A stretch of DNA of 25,170 bases from BMS3Bbin07 sp036244995 (GTDB lineage: Bacteria > Nitrospirota > Thermodesulfovibrionia > Thermodesulfovibrionales > JdFR-85). The number at the start of each line of letters is the position of its first letter. Position 1 is the stretch's first letter. The stretch spans positions 1 through 25,170 of the forward strand of contig BTTF01000023.1 of assembly GCA_036244995.1 (NCBI GenBank), in the 5' to 3' direction. Shown one piece after another: positions 1 to 6,363 of this stretch. The notes below the pieces were generated by a model. It did not search any database and had not been told where the DNA came from. It was given only the letters and a program-made list of their open reading frames with translations. The translations under genes and the position numbers were made by a program.

Positions 1-22
1 ATGATCTGTGCAACATCCTTTG

Positions 23-1606
23 ATGAATTGTAATCCCAGGTCATCCATTAGAGTCCTGATTGCCCTCGCATTTACGTTGCTGCTCCTCTCCTGTACATCC
101 TCAAACCGTCTTCAGGGATATGTCTATTACAGATTAAAAGCCTCCCCCTCCACCCTTGACCCAGCCCTGATTGCAGATGTTGCCAGTGCCACAATTGCTG
201 CCAAACTCTTTAACGGGCTTGTCAGATTAAAGGGGAACCTCGAAATCTCCCCTGACATTGCACAGAAATGGAGTATTTCAGGAGATGGTCTGAGATATAC
301 TTTTTATCTGAAAAAAGGCGTGCGCTTCACTAACGGCCGTGAGGTGAGAGCCCGGGATTTCAAGTATTCCTTTGAACGTGTACTTAATCCCGGGACAAAG
401 TCACCAAACACCTGGGTCTTTGACAAGGTCGTGGGAGCAAGGGAATTTTTAGAGGGCAGGGCAGGGCAGGTTAAGGGTTTTAAGGTAAGGAGTGATTACG
501 TTTTCGAGATAATCCTGAAAAGACCCTTCTCACCGTTTCTGAGTATGCTTACAATGACCCCTGCCTATGTTGTCCCTCAGGAAGAGGTGGAAAAGTGGGG
601 CGTTGATTTTTCAAGTCATCCCTCGGGCACCGGCCCTTTTACCTTAAAGGAATGGCTGCCTGACAGGGAACTGCTGCTGGCAGGAAGGGCTGATTATTTT
701 GACGGCAACAGCCGGGTCAAGGGGATTGCTTACAGAATAATCGCCGAGGACCTGACTGCTGTTACTGAATTTGAACTGGGTAATATAGATGTCATTGCGT
801 TACCGGCATCGGCATATTCGAGGTTTAAGAATGACAGAAAATGGAGCAGATATATCATATCCCGTGAAGGACTGAATACCTATTACCTCGGACTGAACTC
901 ATCAAGGCCCCCCTTTAATGACCCTGAACTCAGAAGGGCGGTTTCCTACGCAATAGACAGGGAGAAGATATTAAACACCTTCTATGAAGGCCGGGGCAAG
1001 CTGGCTGTGGGACCTGTCCCCGACCTGCTCAGGAGATGGGATATAAAGACTTCCGTTCGGTATGACCCCAAAAAGGCGGGGAAGATAATCCGGGACAGGG
1101 GTTTGAAAGGTATGAAGGTGGATATGTATGTAAGTGCGGACAAGGAGGTGGTGGACCTGGCAGAGATAATCCAGGCATACCTTGCCAGGGTCGGGATCAA
1201 TGTTAATATAAAGCAGTTGGAGTGGAGCGCGTATAAAGAGGCGGTGAACAAAGGGGAGCCGGATATGTTCTGGCTGAGCTGGTGGGCAGATTATCCGGAT
1301 CCTGAAAACTTCCTCTTTCCCTTGTTTCACTCCAGGAATATCGGGGCGGGAGGCAACAGGGTAAGGTACATCAACAAAGAGGTTGACTCTTTGATTGAAA
1401 AGGGGCAGTACTCAGTTGATGAAAAGAAGAGGGATTCCTTTTATCAAAAGGCTGAAGAGATTATAATAAAAGACTCCCCCTGGGTGTTCTTCTGGCATAA
1501 GACCGATTATGTTATAACGCAGCCATGGATAAGGGGCTGCAAGGTGTATCCTGTTTACAGTATGGACAAGGGGATGGAAATAAAGACTGATTTGGCTACG
1601 AATTAA
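23..1606 (+). CDS. ABC transporter peptide-binding lipoprotein (SBP family 5, OppA/DppA-like)
   Basis: Periplasmic solute-binding component of an oligopeptide, dipeptide or nickel-type ABC importer. I start at the ATG at 23 because it gives a compact lipoprotein signal: charged N-region, hydrophobic run, then lipobox LLSC with the acylated Cys about residue 24. A GTG lies 15 nt upstream in frame, and an in-frame TGA at 2-4 closes the frame above it. The mature part shows the family-5 pattern: an opening with 'STLDPALIAD', 'LFNGLVRL' and 'YTFYLKKGVRFTNG', and later 'YYLGLNSSRPPFNDPELRRA', typical of DppA/OppA lobe II. About 527 aa, normal for the family. A frame that would end in TGA at 21-23 overlaps the ATG (TGATG), so an upstream coupled gene is possible. 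The last codons (ATN-stop) lie inside an inverted repeat. The two permeases follow; no ATPase gene is in the window. The substrate cannot be read from sequence. Confidence 0.9.
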   Translation: MNCNPRSSIRVLIALAFTLLLLSCTSSNRLQGYVYYRLKASPSTLDPALIADVASATIAAKLFNGLVRLKGNLEISPDIAQKWSISGDGLRYTFYLKKGVRFTNGREVRARDFKYSFERVLNPGTKSPNTWVFDKVVGAREFLEGRAGQVKGFKVRSDYVFEIILKRPFSPFLSMLTMTPAYVVPQEEVEKWGVDFSSHPSGTGPFTLKEWLPDRELLLAGRADYFDGNSRVKGIAYRIIAEDLTAVTEFELGNIDVIALPASAYSRFKNDRKWSRYIISREGLNTYYLGLNSSRPPFNDPELRRAVSYAIDREKILNTFYEGRGKLAVGPVPDLLRRWDIKTSVRYDPKKAGKIIRDRGLKGMKVDMYVSADKEVVDLAEIIQAYLARVGINVNIKQLEWSAYKEAVNKGEPDMFWLSWWADYPDPENFLFPLFHSRNIGAGGNRVRYINKEVDSLIEKGQYSVDEKKRDSFYQKAEEIIIKDSPWVFFWHKTDYVITQPWIRGCKVYPVYSMDKGMEIKTDLATN

Positions 1607-1823
1607 CGCGAATCGGCACGAATTAAAGGATTAGGCCGCAGAGGATTCAGGGGAAAGACAAGACAGAAGACCTTTAGCCGCAGATTTTCGCAGATATACG
1701 CAGATTTTCAAGATTTTTAAAGTCTTAAAATATTAATTTTCTGATAAATATCTGCGGGAATCTGCGAAAATCTGCGGCTGAATACTGTTTTTATTTGTGC
1801 TGATTCGTGTAAATTTGTAGCTG
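1592..1823. repeat. Large nested imperfect inverted repeat between binding protein and permease
   Basis: The whole spacer folds back on itself. The outer arms are about 1592-1626 and 1788-1823: the left arm contains GCTACGAATTAACGCGAATC, and the reverse complement of the right reads GCTACAAATTTACACGAATC. The inner arms are about 1674-1704 and 1754-1783: both read AGCCGCAGATTTTCGCAGAT when the right arm is reverse-complemented, a 20-nt perfect match. The inner arms are themselves tandem 10-mers of the form CGCAGATTNN. The central loop is AT-rich. The left outer arm begins inside the upstream gene and contains its stop codon TAA (1604-1606). No protein is encoded. It could be a mobile MITE-like element, an mRNA-stabilising or attenuating hairpin, or both. 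Confidence 0.85.
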
Positions 1824-1847
1824 AAGAAAGTTCGTAGCTAAAGAAAG
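1814..1847. repeat. 17-bp tandem duplication just before dppB
   Basis: Two adjacent 17-mers, 1814-1830 and 1831-1847, differ at only two positions (TTTGTAGCTGAAGAAAG and TTCGTAGCTAAAGAAAG). The first copy overlaps the outer arm of the large inverted repeat. The second runs directly into the AGGAGG ribosome-binding site of the permease gene. Confidence 0.7.
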
Positions 1848-1858
1848 GAGGATATGTT

Positions 1859-2800
1859 ATCAAGGGCTACATTTTAAAAAGGCTTATACTCCTGATTCCC
1901 CTGATGTTTGCAATCACACTGTTTGCCTTCTTTCTGCTCAAGGCACTTCCGGGGGACCCGGTGCTGGGGCTTGTGGGAGAGCGGGCCAGTCCGGAGATAA
2001 TTGAAAGCATAAGGAAAGAGATGGGCACTGACAAGGGTTTTGTCAGTCAGTATACAGGTTATCTGAAGCTGCTGCTTCAGGGAGACCTTGGCAGGTCTTA
2101 TTACACCAACAGGGATGTGCTGACGGATATCTCTCTGAAATTTCCCAATACCATGATGCTTGCGTTTGCCGCCATGCTTGTATCCGTTCCCTTTGGCATA
2201 GCCCTCGGGTTCCTGTCAGCCCTGTCAGCCAACAGTAGGTCAAGGTTTACTGAAAAACTTATTGATATCCTCTCAATTTCCGGATTGAGTATCCCGGTGT
2301 TCTGGAGTGCGATAATCATCATGATGATCTTCAGCCTTAAACTAAAACTCTTTCCTCCCTCGGGCACAGGGAGTATAAGGTTTTTGGTCCTTCCTGCGAT
2401 TGTCCTTGCCATACCTGCCACGGCAACACTGGCAAGGGTCACAAAGACGACCGTAATAGAGATACTGAAGATGCCCTATATAACCACAGCCAGGTCAAAG
2501 GGGCTGTCTTTAACAAGAATAAACCTGATCCATGTACTGAGAAATGCCATTATCCCCATAGTCACCATCATTGGCCTTGATTTCGGCAGCTACCTTAACG
2601 GCGCAGTTGTCACGGAGACCATATTCGGCTGGGACGGCCTGGGCAGGTTTACAATGGAGGGGATAATAAAGAGGGACTATCCGGTGATAATGGGCTGCAT
2701 AATTGTCGGCACGGTGGTTTTTGTCATTGTGAATCTGATTACGGACATAATCTATCAATACCTTGACCCGAGGATAAGGCTCAATGTCAAAAAGGGGTAA
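1859..2800 (+). CDS. Peptide ABC transporter permease (DppB/OppB-like)
   Basis: Inner-membrane permease subunit of the peptide importer, binding-protein-dependent transport family. Reading from 1859 gives an N-terminus ending in the hallmark 'LLKALPGDP' about 30 residues in. Several membrane helices follow, and near the C-terminus the cytoplasmic EAA-type loop that contacts the ATPase ('TTARSKGLSLTRI...HVLRNAIIP'). About 313 aa from 1859, normal length. The start is problematic: the first ordinary in-frame start is the ATG at 1904, which removes the conserved 'KGYILKRLILLIPL' segment. A strong AGGAGG (1846-1851) lies 7 nt before ATC at 1859, a rare start codon. An out-of-frame ATG at 1854 stops after seven codons. 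Either ATC initiation or a 1-nt indel near 1857 explains this. The 3' end overlaps the next permease by 17 nt. Confidence 0.85.
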   Translation: MKGYILKRLILLIPLMFAITLFAFFLLKALPGDPVLGLVGERASPEIIESIRKEMGTDKGFVSQYTGYLKLLLQGDLGRSYYTNRDVLTDISLKFPNTMMLAFAAMLVSVPFGIALGFLSALSANSRSRFTEKLIDILSISGLSIPVFWSAIIIMMIFSLKLKLFPPSGTGSIRFLVLPAIVLAIPATATLARVTKTTVIEILKMPYITTARSKGLSLTRINLIHVLRNAIIPIVTIIGLDFGSYLNGAVVTETIFGWDGLGRFTMEGIIKRDYPVIMGCIIVGTVVFVIVNLITDIIYQYLDPRIRLNVKKG

Positions 2801-3590
2801 GCTATCCATAATTATCGTTGCCGGCTTTTTTATTGTCTCGCTTCTTGCACCCTTTCTGCCGATTAATAACCCTTACACGATTGACCTTGATTCAATAAAG
2901 AGGCCTCCCGGCATTAATCATCCCTTTGGAACAGATAATAAGGGCAGGGACATATTTGCAAGGGTGGTTTACGGAGGAAAAATATCGATCGGTGTTGCCA
3001 TTATTGCGGCGTTCATATCCGCCCTGATCGGTTTTACCCTTGGCCTGACATCTGGATATTACGGGGGTGTTGTTGACAGTGTTGTAATGACTGTGGTGGA
3101 CTTTTTTCTCTCTTTTCCCTCCCTGCTGCTCGCCATAGCCATCTCCATAATCTTGCCTCCGGGTATTTATACGGTAATGATAGCCTTGTCCGTAGTCGGC
3201 TGGACGTCATTTGCAAGGTTGATAAGGGGACATGTGTTGACAATCAAGGATATGCCCTTTGTTGATGCTGCAAGGGCGATCGGGTGCAGTGATTTAAGGA
3301 TACTGTTGCTGCACATTGCTCCCCTCTGCATACCTCTGGCCCTGGTGCTGATGGGCATAAAGCTTGGCGGATATATCCTTACCGAGGCAACCCTGAGTTT
3401 TCTGGGCCTTGGTGCGCAGCCTCCAACCCCCACATGGGGATACATGGTCAGTGCAAACAGGGCATATATCCTTTCGGCATCGTGGATGGTACTCTATCCC
3501 GGGCTGGCCATATCAATAACCGCCTTCTGCTTTAATATGCTGGGGGAGTCCTTGAGGGAAAAGTATGAGTTCAAGACTGATCTTCATTAG
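2784..3590 (+). CDS. Peptide ABC transporter permease (DppC/OppC-like)
   Basis: Second inner-membrane permease subunit, partner of the gene just upstream. It has an N-terminal membrane helix, the OppC-type element 'HPFGTDNKGRDIFARVVYG' at roughly residues 46-64, then helices and the EAA loop 'DAARAIGCSDLRIL...HIAP' at about 160-180. It continues through 'TEATLSFLGLGAQPPTPTWG', which is characteristic of the DppC/OppC/NikC family. 268 aa, a usual length. The ATG at 2784 overlaps the end of the upstream permease, indicating translational coupling. No ATP-binding subunits follow; the next gene lies on the other strand. ATPases may lie upstream of the window or elsewhere. Confidence 0.92.
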   Translation: MSKRGKLSIIIVAGFFIVSLLAPFLPINNPYTIDLDSIKRPPGINHPFGTDNKGRDIFARVVYGGKISIGVAIIAAFISALIGFTLGLTSGYYGGVVDSVVMTVVDFFLSFPSLLLAIAISIILPPGIYTVMIALSVVGWTSFARLIRGHVLTIKDMPFVDAARAIGCSDLRILLLHIAPLCIPLALVLMGIKLGGYILTEATLSFLGLGAQPPTPTWGYMVSANRAYILSASWMVLYPGLAISITAFCFNMLGESLREKYEFKTDLH

Positions 3591-3710
3591 TTTTCCGGTT
3601 TATCCTGGTTAATAACCCGGTAAATAAGTGGATAGGATAAGTGATTGATATTGCAGACGAACGTGTATCTCTGAAAAGATGCAGGGTTAACATGAGGAAA
3701 AAGGAAAGGA

Positions 3711-3849
3711 ACACACCCCTTAATCCCCTCTTGATAGAGGGGAAAATTCTTGAGAACCACGGTCTCACAACATAAGGAACGGAATGAATAAGGGGCGTAG
3801 AGCAGGAAGAGAGGAACTCCCCTCTAAAAAGAGGGGGTAGGGGGTGTGT
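3711..3849. repeat. CCCCTC-type inverted repeat pair in convergent spacer
   Basis: Arms at 3711-3745 and 3815-3849 are near-perfect reverse complements; both read ACACACCCC at their outer end when aligned. Each arm also contains its own small hairpin: CCCCTC-TTGATA-GAGGGG at 3725-3742 and CCCCTCT-AAAA-AGAGGGG at about 3819-3836. About 70 bp separate the arms and do not encode a convincing protein. The element sits between the convergent ends of the permease gene (3590) and the aldo/keto reductase (3902), so it may act as a two-way transcription stop, although neither hairpin is followed by a clean T tract. The rest of 3591-3710 holds nothing recognisable beyond a short palindrome, GGTTAATAACC, near 3608-3618. 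Confidence 0.75.
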
Positions 3850-3876
3850 AAAGGCGCAAGGGAACAGTCTTTCCAA

Positions 3877-3906
3877 ATCGTCAATAGTCAATCGAAAATC
3901 GTCAAT
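3877..3906. repeat. Short GTCAAT repeat cluster at the 3' end of the aldo/keto reductase
   Basis: Three copies of GTCAAT occur within 30 bp (ATCGTCAAT, AGTCAAT, ATCGTCAAT). The last copy contains TCA at 3902-3904, which is the TGA stop of the minus-strand reductase gene, so the repeat provides the stop codon. Confidence 0.6.
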
Positions 3907-4783
3907 CCATTCTCCCAGCAATGATTTTGCAGTTTTCCTCAATCTCTCTTTTATTCATCATACCGATTACGAGTGAGTCAACAAAGGGCAGATCCCTTAC
4001 ATACTCCACTGCCTCTCTTGCCTGCCCTCTGAGTTGTCCCTCGGCTATCACCTTCATGCCAACCACCCCTTTTGACAGGGAATGAATCCTTTTAACCGTC
4101 TCCTCAACCTCTTTGCGGTCATCAGGCGGTATCAGTAATGATTCGGGTTTGGGCCGAAAGGCTGCCTGTATCCTTTTGGGTATAAGTCCTGCTGTTTTTT
4201 TAACCCACGGGATTGAGGCAATCTGGTCATACAGCGGCAGTTTGCCGGCATCCATATTGAGTCCGGCAAGGTTTATCCTTACCCATACGGCATCGAATTC
4301 GGGAATTTCTGTAACAGCTTTTAATGCACCCAATCCATGAGAGGACATGCCTACTGCCCGAATCCTGCCTTGCTCTTTAAGTTCAAGCAGTGCATCAAGT
4401 GCACCTGCCCGTGTTTTTAATTCATTCTCTGTCCTCACAGCGTGGAGCAGGCAGACATCAATATAATCAACGCCGAGATCTCTGAGGGAGGTATTAAAAT
4501 CCCGGAGAGTCTCTTTTGCGCTGCAGCCCGTCAGTTTCGTCGATATCACAACATCGGAGCGTTTGACATGTTTCAGCGCCTCCCTGACATGGGGATGAGT
4601 CCTGTACTGAAAAGCCGTATCCCAGAAATTAATGCCTTGCTCAAAGGCAAAAACGAGAAGTCCGGCCAACTCCCGGGTGGTCATTAATGCCTGTGCACAA
4701 TGGCCTGACGGATGTGCAGTTCCTGTCCCTATGCCGAGCCTTGAAACCTCAATGTCTGTTTTTCCAAGCTTGACTCTTTCCAT
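3902..4783 (-). CDS. Aldo/keto reductase family protein
   Basis: Predicted NAD(P)H-dependent oxidoreductase of the aldo/keto reductase superfamily, cytoplasmic, TIM-barrel fold. The catalytic tetrad is recognisable: Asp55 and Tyr60 in 'NFWDTAFQY', Lys83 in 'ISTKL' and His114 in 'VCLLHAV'. 'LGVDYIDVCLLH' and 'GRIRAVGMSSHG' are strong family motifs, and 'SLVIGMMNKREIEEN' closes the barrel. 293 aa, in the normal range. The start is ATG at 4783, with GGAGG a few nt upstream in the sense direction. The gene is alone on its strand, divergent from psd and convergent with the permease operon. Its stop codon lies in a GTCAAT repeat. Substrate and physiological role are unknown. Confidence 0.9.
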   Translation of the reverse strand: MERVKLGKTDIEVSRLGIGTGTAHPSGHCAQALMTTRELAGLLVFAFEQGINFWDTAFQYRTHPHVREALKHVKRSDVVISTKLTGCSAKETLRDFNTSLRDLGVDYIDVCLLHAVRTENELKTRAGALDALLELKEQGRIRAVGMSSHGLGALKAVTEIPEFDAVWVRINLAGLNMDAGKLPLYDQIASIPWVKKTAGLIPKRIQAAFRPKPESLLIPPDDRKEVEETVKRIHSLSKGVVGMKVIAEGQLRGQAREAVEYVRDLPFVDSLVIGMMNKREIEENCKIIAGRMD

Positions 4784-4809
4784 ATGCCCTCCAGGGCAGC
4801 GATAGAGTC

Positions 4810-4828
4810 ATGAAAAGATTCTTTTCAT
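4810..4828. promoter_or_regulatory. Perfect 8-bp inverted repeat in the reductase 5' leader
   Basis: ATGAAAAG-ATT-CTTTTCAT is a perfect 8-bp inverted repeat with a 3-nt loop. It lies between the predicted minus-strand promoter and the reductase SD, so it could be an mRNA hairpin or an operator. A neighbouring 7-bp tandem (CTGAATC twice, about 4835-4848) may be incidental. Confidence 0.5.
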
Positions 4829-4858
4829 AACCTGCTGAATCCTGAATCCCGGTACCCC

Positions 4859-4864
4859 ATTATA
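4859..4864 (-). promoter_or_regulatory. Candidate -10 box for the aldo/keto reductase
   Basis: Exact TATAAT when read on the minus strand, about 75 nt before the reductase ATG, giving a leader of roughly 70 nt. No convincing -35 hexamer is visible. It is about 25 bp from the oppositely oriented psd -10 box. Confidence 0.45.
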
Positions 4865-4888
4865 TGGCTTTTAACCTGCCTACTGTAA

Positions 4889-4894
4889 TATAAT
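4889..4894 (+). promoter_or_regulatory. Candidate -10 box for psd, apparently leaderless
   Basis: Exact TATAAT, six bases before the psd ATG at 4901. Transcription starting about 7 nt downstream of the box would begin at or next to the A of the ATG. No Shine-Dalgarno is present before this ATG, which agrees with a leaderless message. The -35 region is not convincing. Confidence 0.5.
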
Positions 4895-4900
4895 CCATAT

Positions 4901-5527
4901 ATGTTAAAAATAGCACCTGAAGGCTGGCCCTTTGTGGCTGTCACGGCTGTTGTCACAGTGATCATCTACCTGATATGGCAGCCCTGGATAGCTGTGTTGC
5001 CGTTGATACTCTTTCTCTTCATGCTCTACTTCTTCAGAGACCCTGAGAGGACAATTCCTGAGGAAGAAGATATCTTTGTGTCTCCTGCAGACGGTAAGGT
5101 AATACTTGTAAAGAATACCCCGGAAGAAGCGTATATTAAGGATAAGGTCAAACAGATCAGCATATTTATGTCTCCCTTTAATGTCCATGTCAACAGGGCG
5201 CCCTGCGACGGCAGGGTTGAGAAGGTAAAACATACGCCGGGTGGATTCAGTGCGGCATACACGGATGAGGCCTCCCTCAGTAATGAAAACATAGCGATGC
5301 TTCTCATTACTGAGTACGGCAGGGTGCTGGTCAGGCAGGTCGCAGGCTTTATTGCCAGACGGGCTGTCTGCAGGGTCGGCCCGGGTGATACCCTGAAAAG
5401 GGGACAGCGATACGGTATGATTAAATTCAGCTCAAGAGTGGACCTCTATCTGCCGGAAGCCGTGCAGGTATTAGTGAAGGTCGGCCAGAAAGTCCGGGCC
5501 GGTGAGACGATAGTAGCCAGGAAATAA
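4901..5527 (+). CDS. psd: Phosphatidylserine decarboxylase proenzyme (short PSD-A type)
   Basis: Makes phosphatidylethanolamine by decarboxylating phosphatidylserine at the inner membrane, using a pyruvoyl group formed by self-cleavage. Two hydrophobic segments cover about residues 10-45, followed by 'FFRDPERTIP', 'VSPADGKV' and 'IFMSPFNVHVNRAP', all diagnostic of PSD. Family members cleave between Gly and Ser in a C-terminal 'GSRVD' motif; here the site reads F-S177-S178-R-V-D, so the residue before the pyruvoyl-forming Ser178 is Ser, not Gly. A single GGC to AGC change would account for it. 208 aa, the short-type length. The start is ATG at 4901, without SD but just after TATAAT. pssA, for the preceding step, follows 55 nt later, so function is well supported by context. 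Confidence 0.93.
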   Translation: MLKIAPEGWPFVAVTAVVTVIIYLIWQPWIAVLPLILFLFMLYFFRDPERTIPEEEDIFVSPADGKVILVKNTPEEAYIKDKVKQISIFMSPFNVHVNRAPCDGRVEKVKHTPGGFSAAYTDEASLSNENIAMLLITEYGRVLVRQVAGFIARRAVCRVGPGDTLKRGQRYGMIKFSSRVDLYLPEAVQVLVKVGQKVRAGETIVARK

Positions 5528-5545
5528 AAAAAATAAAACTCAACC

Positions 5546-5563
5546 GGACGCAATTCTGCGTCC
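5546..5563 (+). promoter_or_regulatory. 7-bp perfect hairpin between psd and pssA
   Basis: GGACGCA-ATTC-TGCGTCC forms a perfect 7-bp stem with a 4-nt loop in the 55-nt gap. No T tract follows, so it is probably not an intrinsic terminator. It ends 4 nt before the AAAGGA ribosome-binding site of pssA and could influence mRNA processing or pssA translation. Confidence 0.5.
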
Positions 5564-5582
5564 AGTGAAAGGATTCTTAAAG

Positions 5583-6320
5583 ATGAAAAAAGGTGTTTAT
5601 CTACTTCCCAACGGGCTTACCCTGAGTGGTATGTTCTTTGGATTTTATGCAGTGCTCTCAGCACTTAATGGTGATTATGTCCGGGCAGCCTGGGCAATAC
5701 TGATTGCCACTGTCTTTGACGGCCTTGACGGCTGGGTGGCAAGGCTTACAAACAGTACCACCAGGTTTGGGGTGGAGCTTGACTCCCTGAGTGACCTTGT
5801 TGCATTTGGTGTTGCCCCTGCCATTGTCCTCTATACATGGTCATTAAACCCCTTTGGCCGCGTGGGAGCAGCAGCAGCCTTTCTGTATGTTGCATGTGGT
5901 GCGCTGAGACTTGCACGTTATAATATCCAGATGGGCTCAGCAGAAAAACGCTCATTTACAGGCATGCCCATCCCTGCAGCGGCAGTCATAATTGCAACAC
6001 TCGTCATCTTTTACGAAAATATTTCCGAAGACAGACCCGAGAAAAGCATCCTGATACTTCTGCTCACGGTTGTGCTTGCAATTCTTATGATCAGTACAAT
6101 GAGGTTTCACGGCGCAAAAGAAATAGACTTTAAAAAGAGGAAGCCCTTCTGGGTCCTTGTCATATTTGTGCTCCTGATCGTTGCTACTGTTGTCCACCCC
6201 CCGATTGCACTCTTTTCCTTTGCAATGGTCTATCTCTTTTGGGGTATAATAGAAAATGCGTACCTGTTATACAGAAAGAAGAAAAGGGTTAAGAATCCGG
6301 GTAAAAAAGCTGCTGCCTGA
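5583..6320 (+). CDS. pssA: CDP-diacylglycerol--serine O-phosphatidyltransferase
   Basis: Integral membrane enzyme that condenses CDP-diacylglycerol with serine to give phosphatidylserine, the substrate of the psd product encoded just upstream. The CDP-alcohol phosphotransferase motif is complete with normal spacing: D49-G50-x2-A53-R54-x8-G63-x3-D67-x3-D71. 'YLLPNGLTLSGMFFGFYAV' is the typical bacterial type-II PssA N-terminus, and 'GALRLARYNI' follows. About 245 aa with several membrane helices. I choose the ATG at 5583 over the GTG at 5565 because AAAGGA (5568-5573) is correctly spaced for 5583 and homologues usually begin 'MKKG.Y.LPN'. The C-terminal tail is Lys-rich. psd-pssA-leuA is an order known from several other bacteria. 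Confidence 0.95.
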   Translation: MKKGVYLLPNGLTLSGMFFGFYAVLSALNGDYVRAAWAILIATVFDGLDGWVARLTNSTTRFGVELDSLSDLVAFGVAPAIVLYTWSLNPFGRVGAAAAFLYVACGALRLARYNIQMGSAEKRSFTGMPIPAAAVIIATLVIFYENISEDRPEKSILILLLTVVLAILMISTMRFHGAKEIDFKKRKPFWVLVIFVLLIVATVVHPPIALFSFAMVYLFWGIIENAYLLYRKKKRVKNPGKKAAA

Positions 6321-6363
6321 CACCTGTTTCTTGTCACCATAAACTAAAAGGAAATTAAGGATT

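Noticed and set aside
1674..1783. CRISPR-like array suggested by repeated CGCAGATT units
   Set aside because: Units are 10-bp tandem and then inverted, with no spacers of regular length and no cas genes.
3571..3942. Minus-strand frame of 123 codons across the convergent spacer
   Set aside because: It is composed largely of the translated CCCCTC and GTCAAT repeats; such frames are usual over these repeats and are not genes.
5565..5582. GTG start for pssA at 5565
   Set aside because: It lacks an SD, while the ATG at 5583 has AAAGGA correctly placed and gives the family N-terminus.
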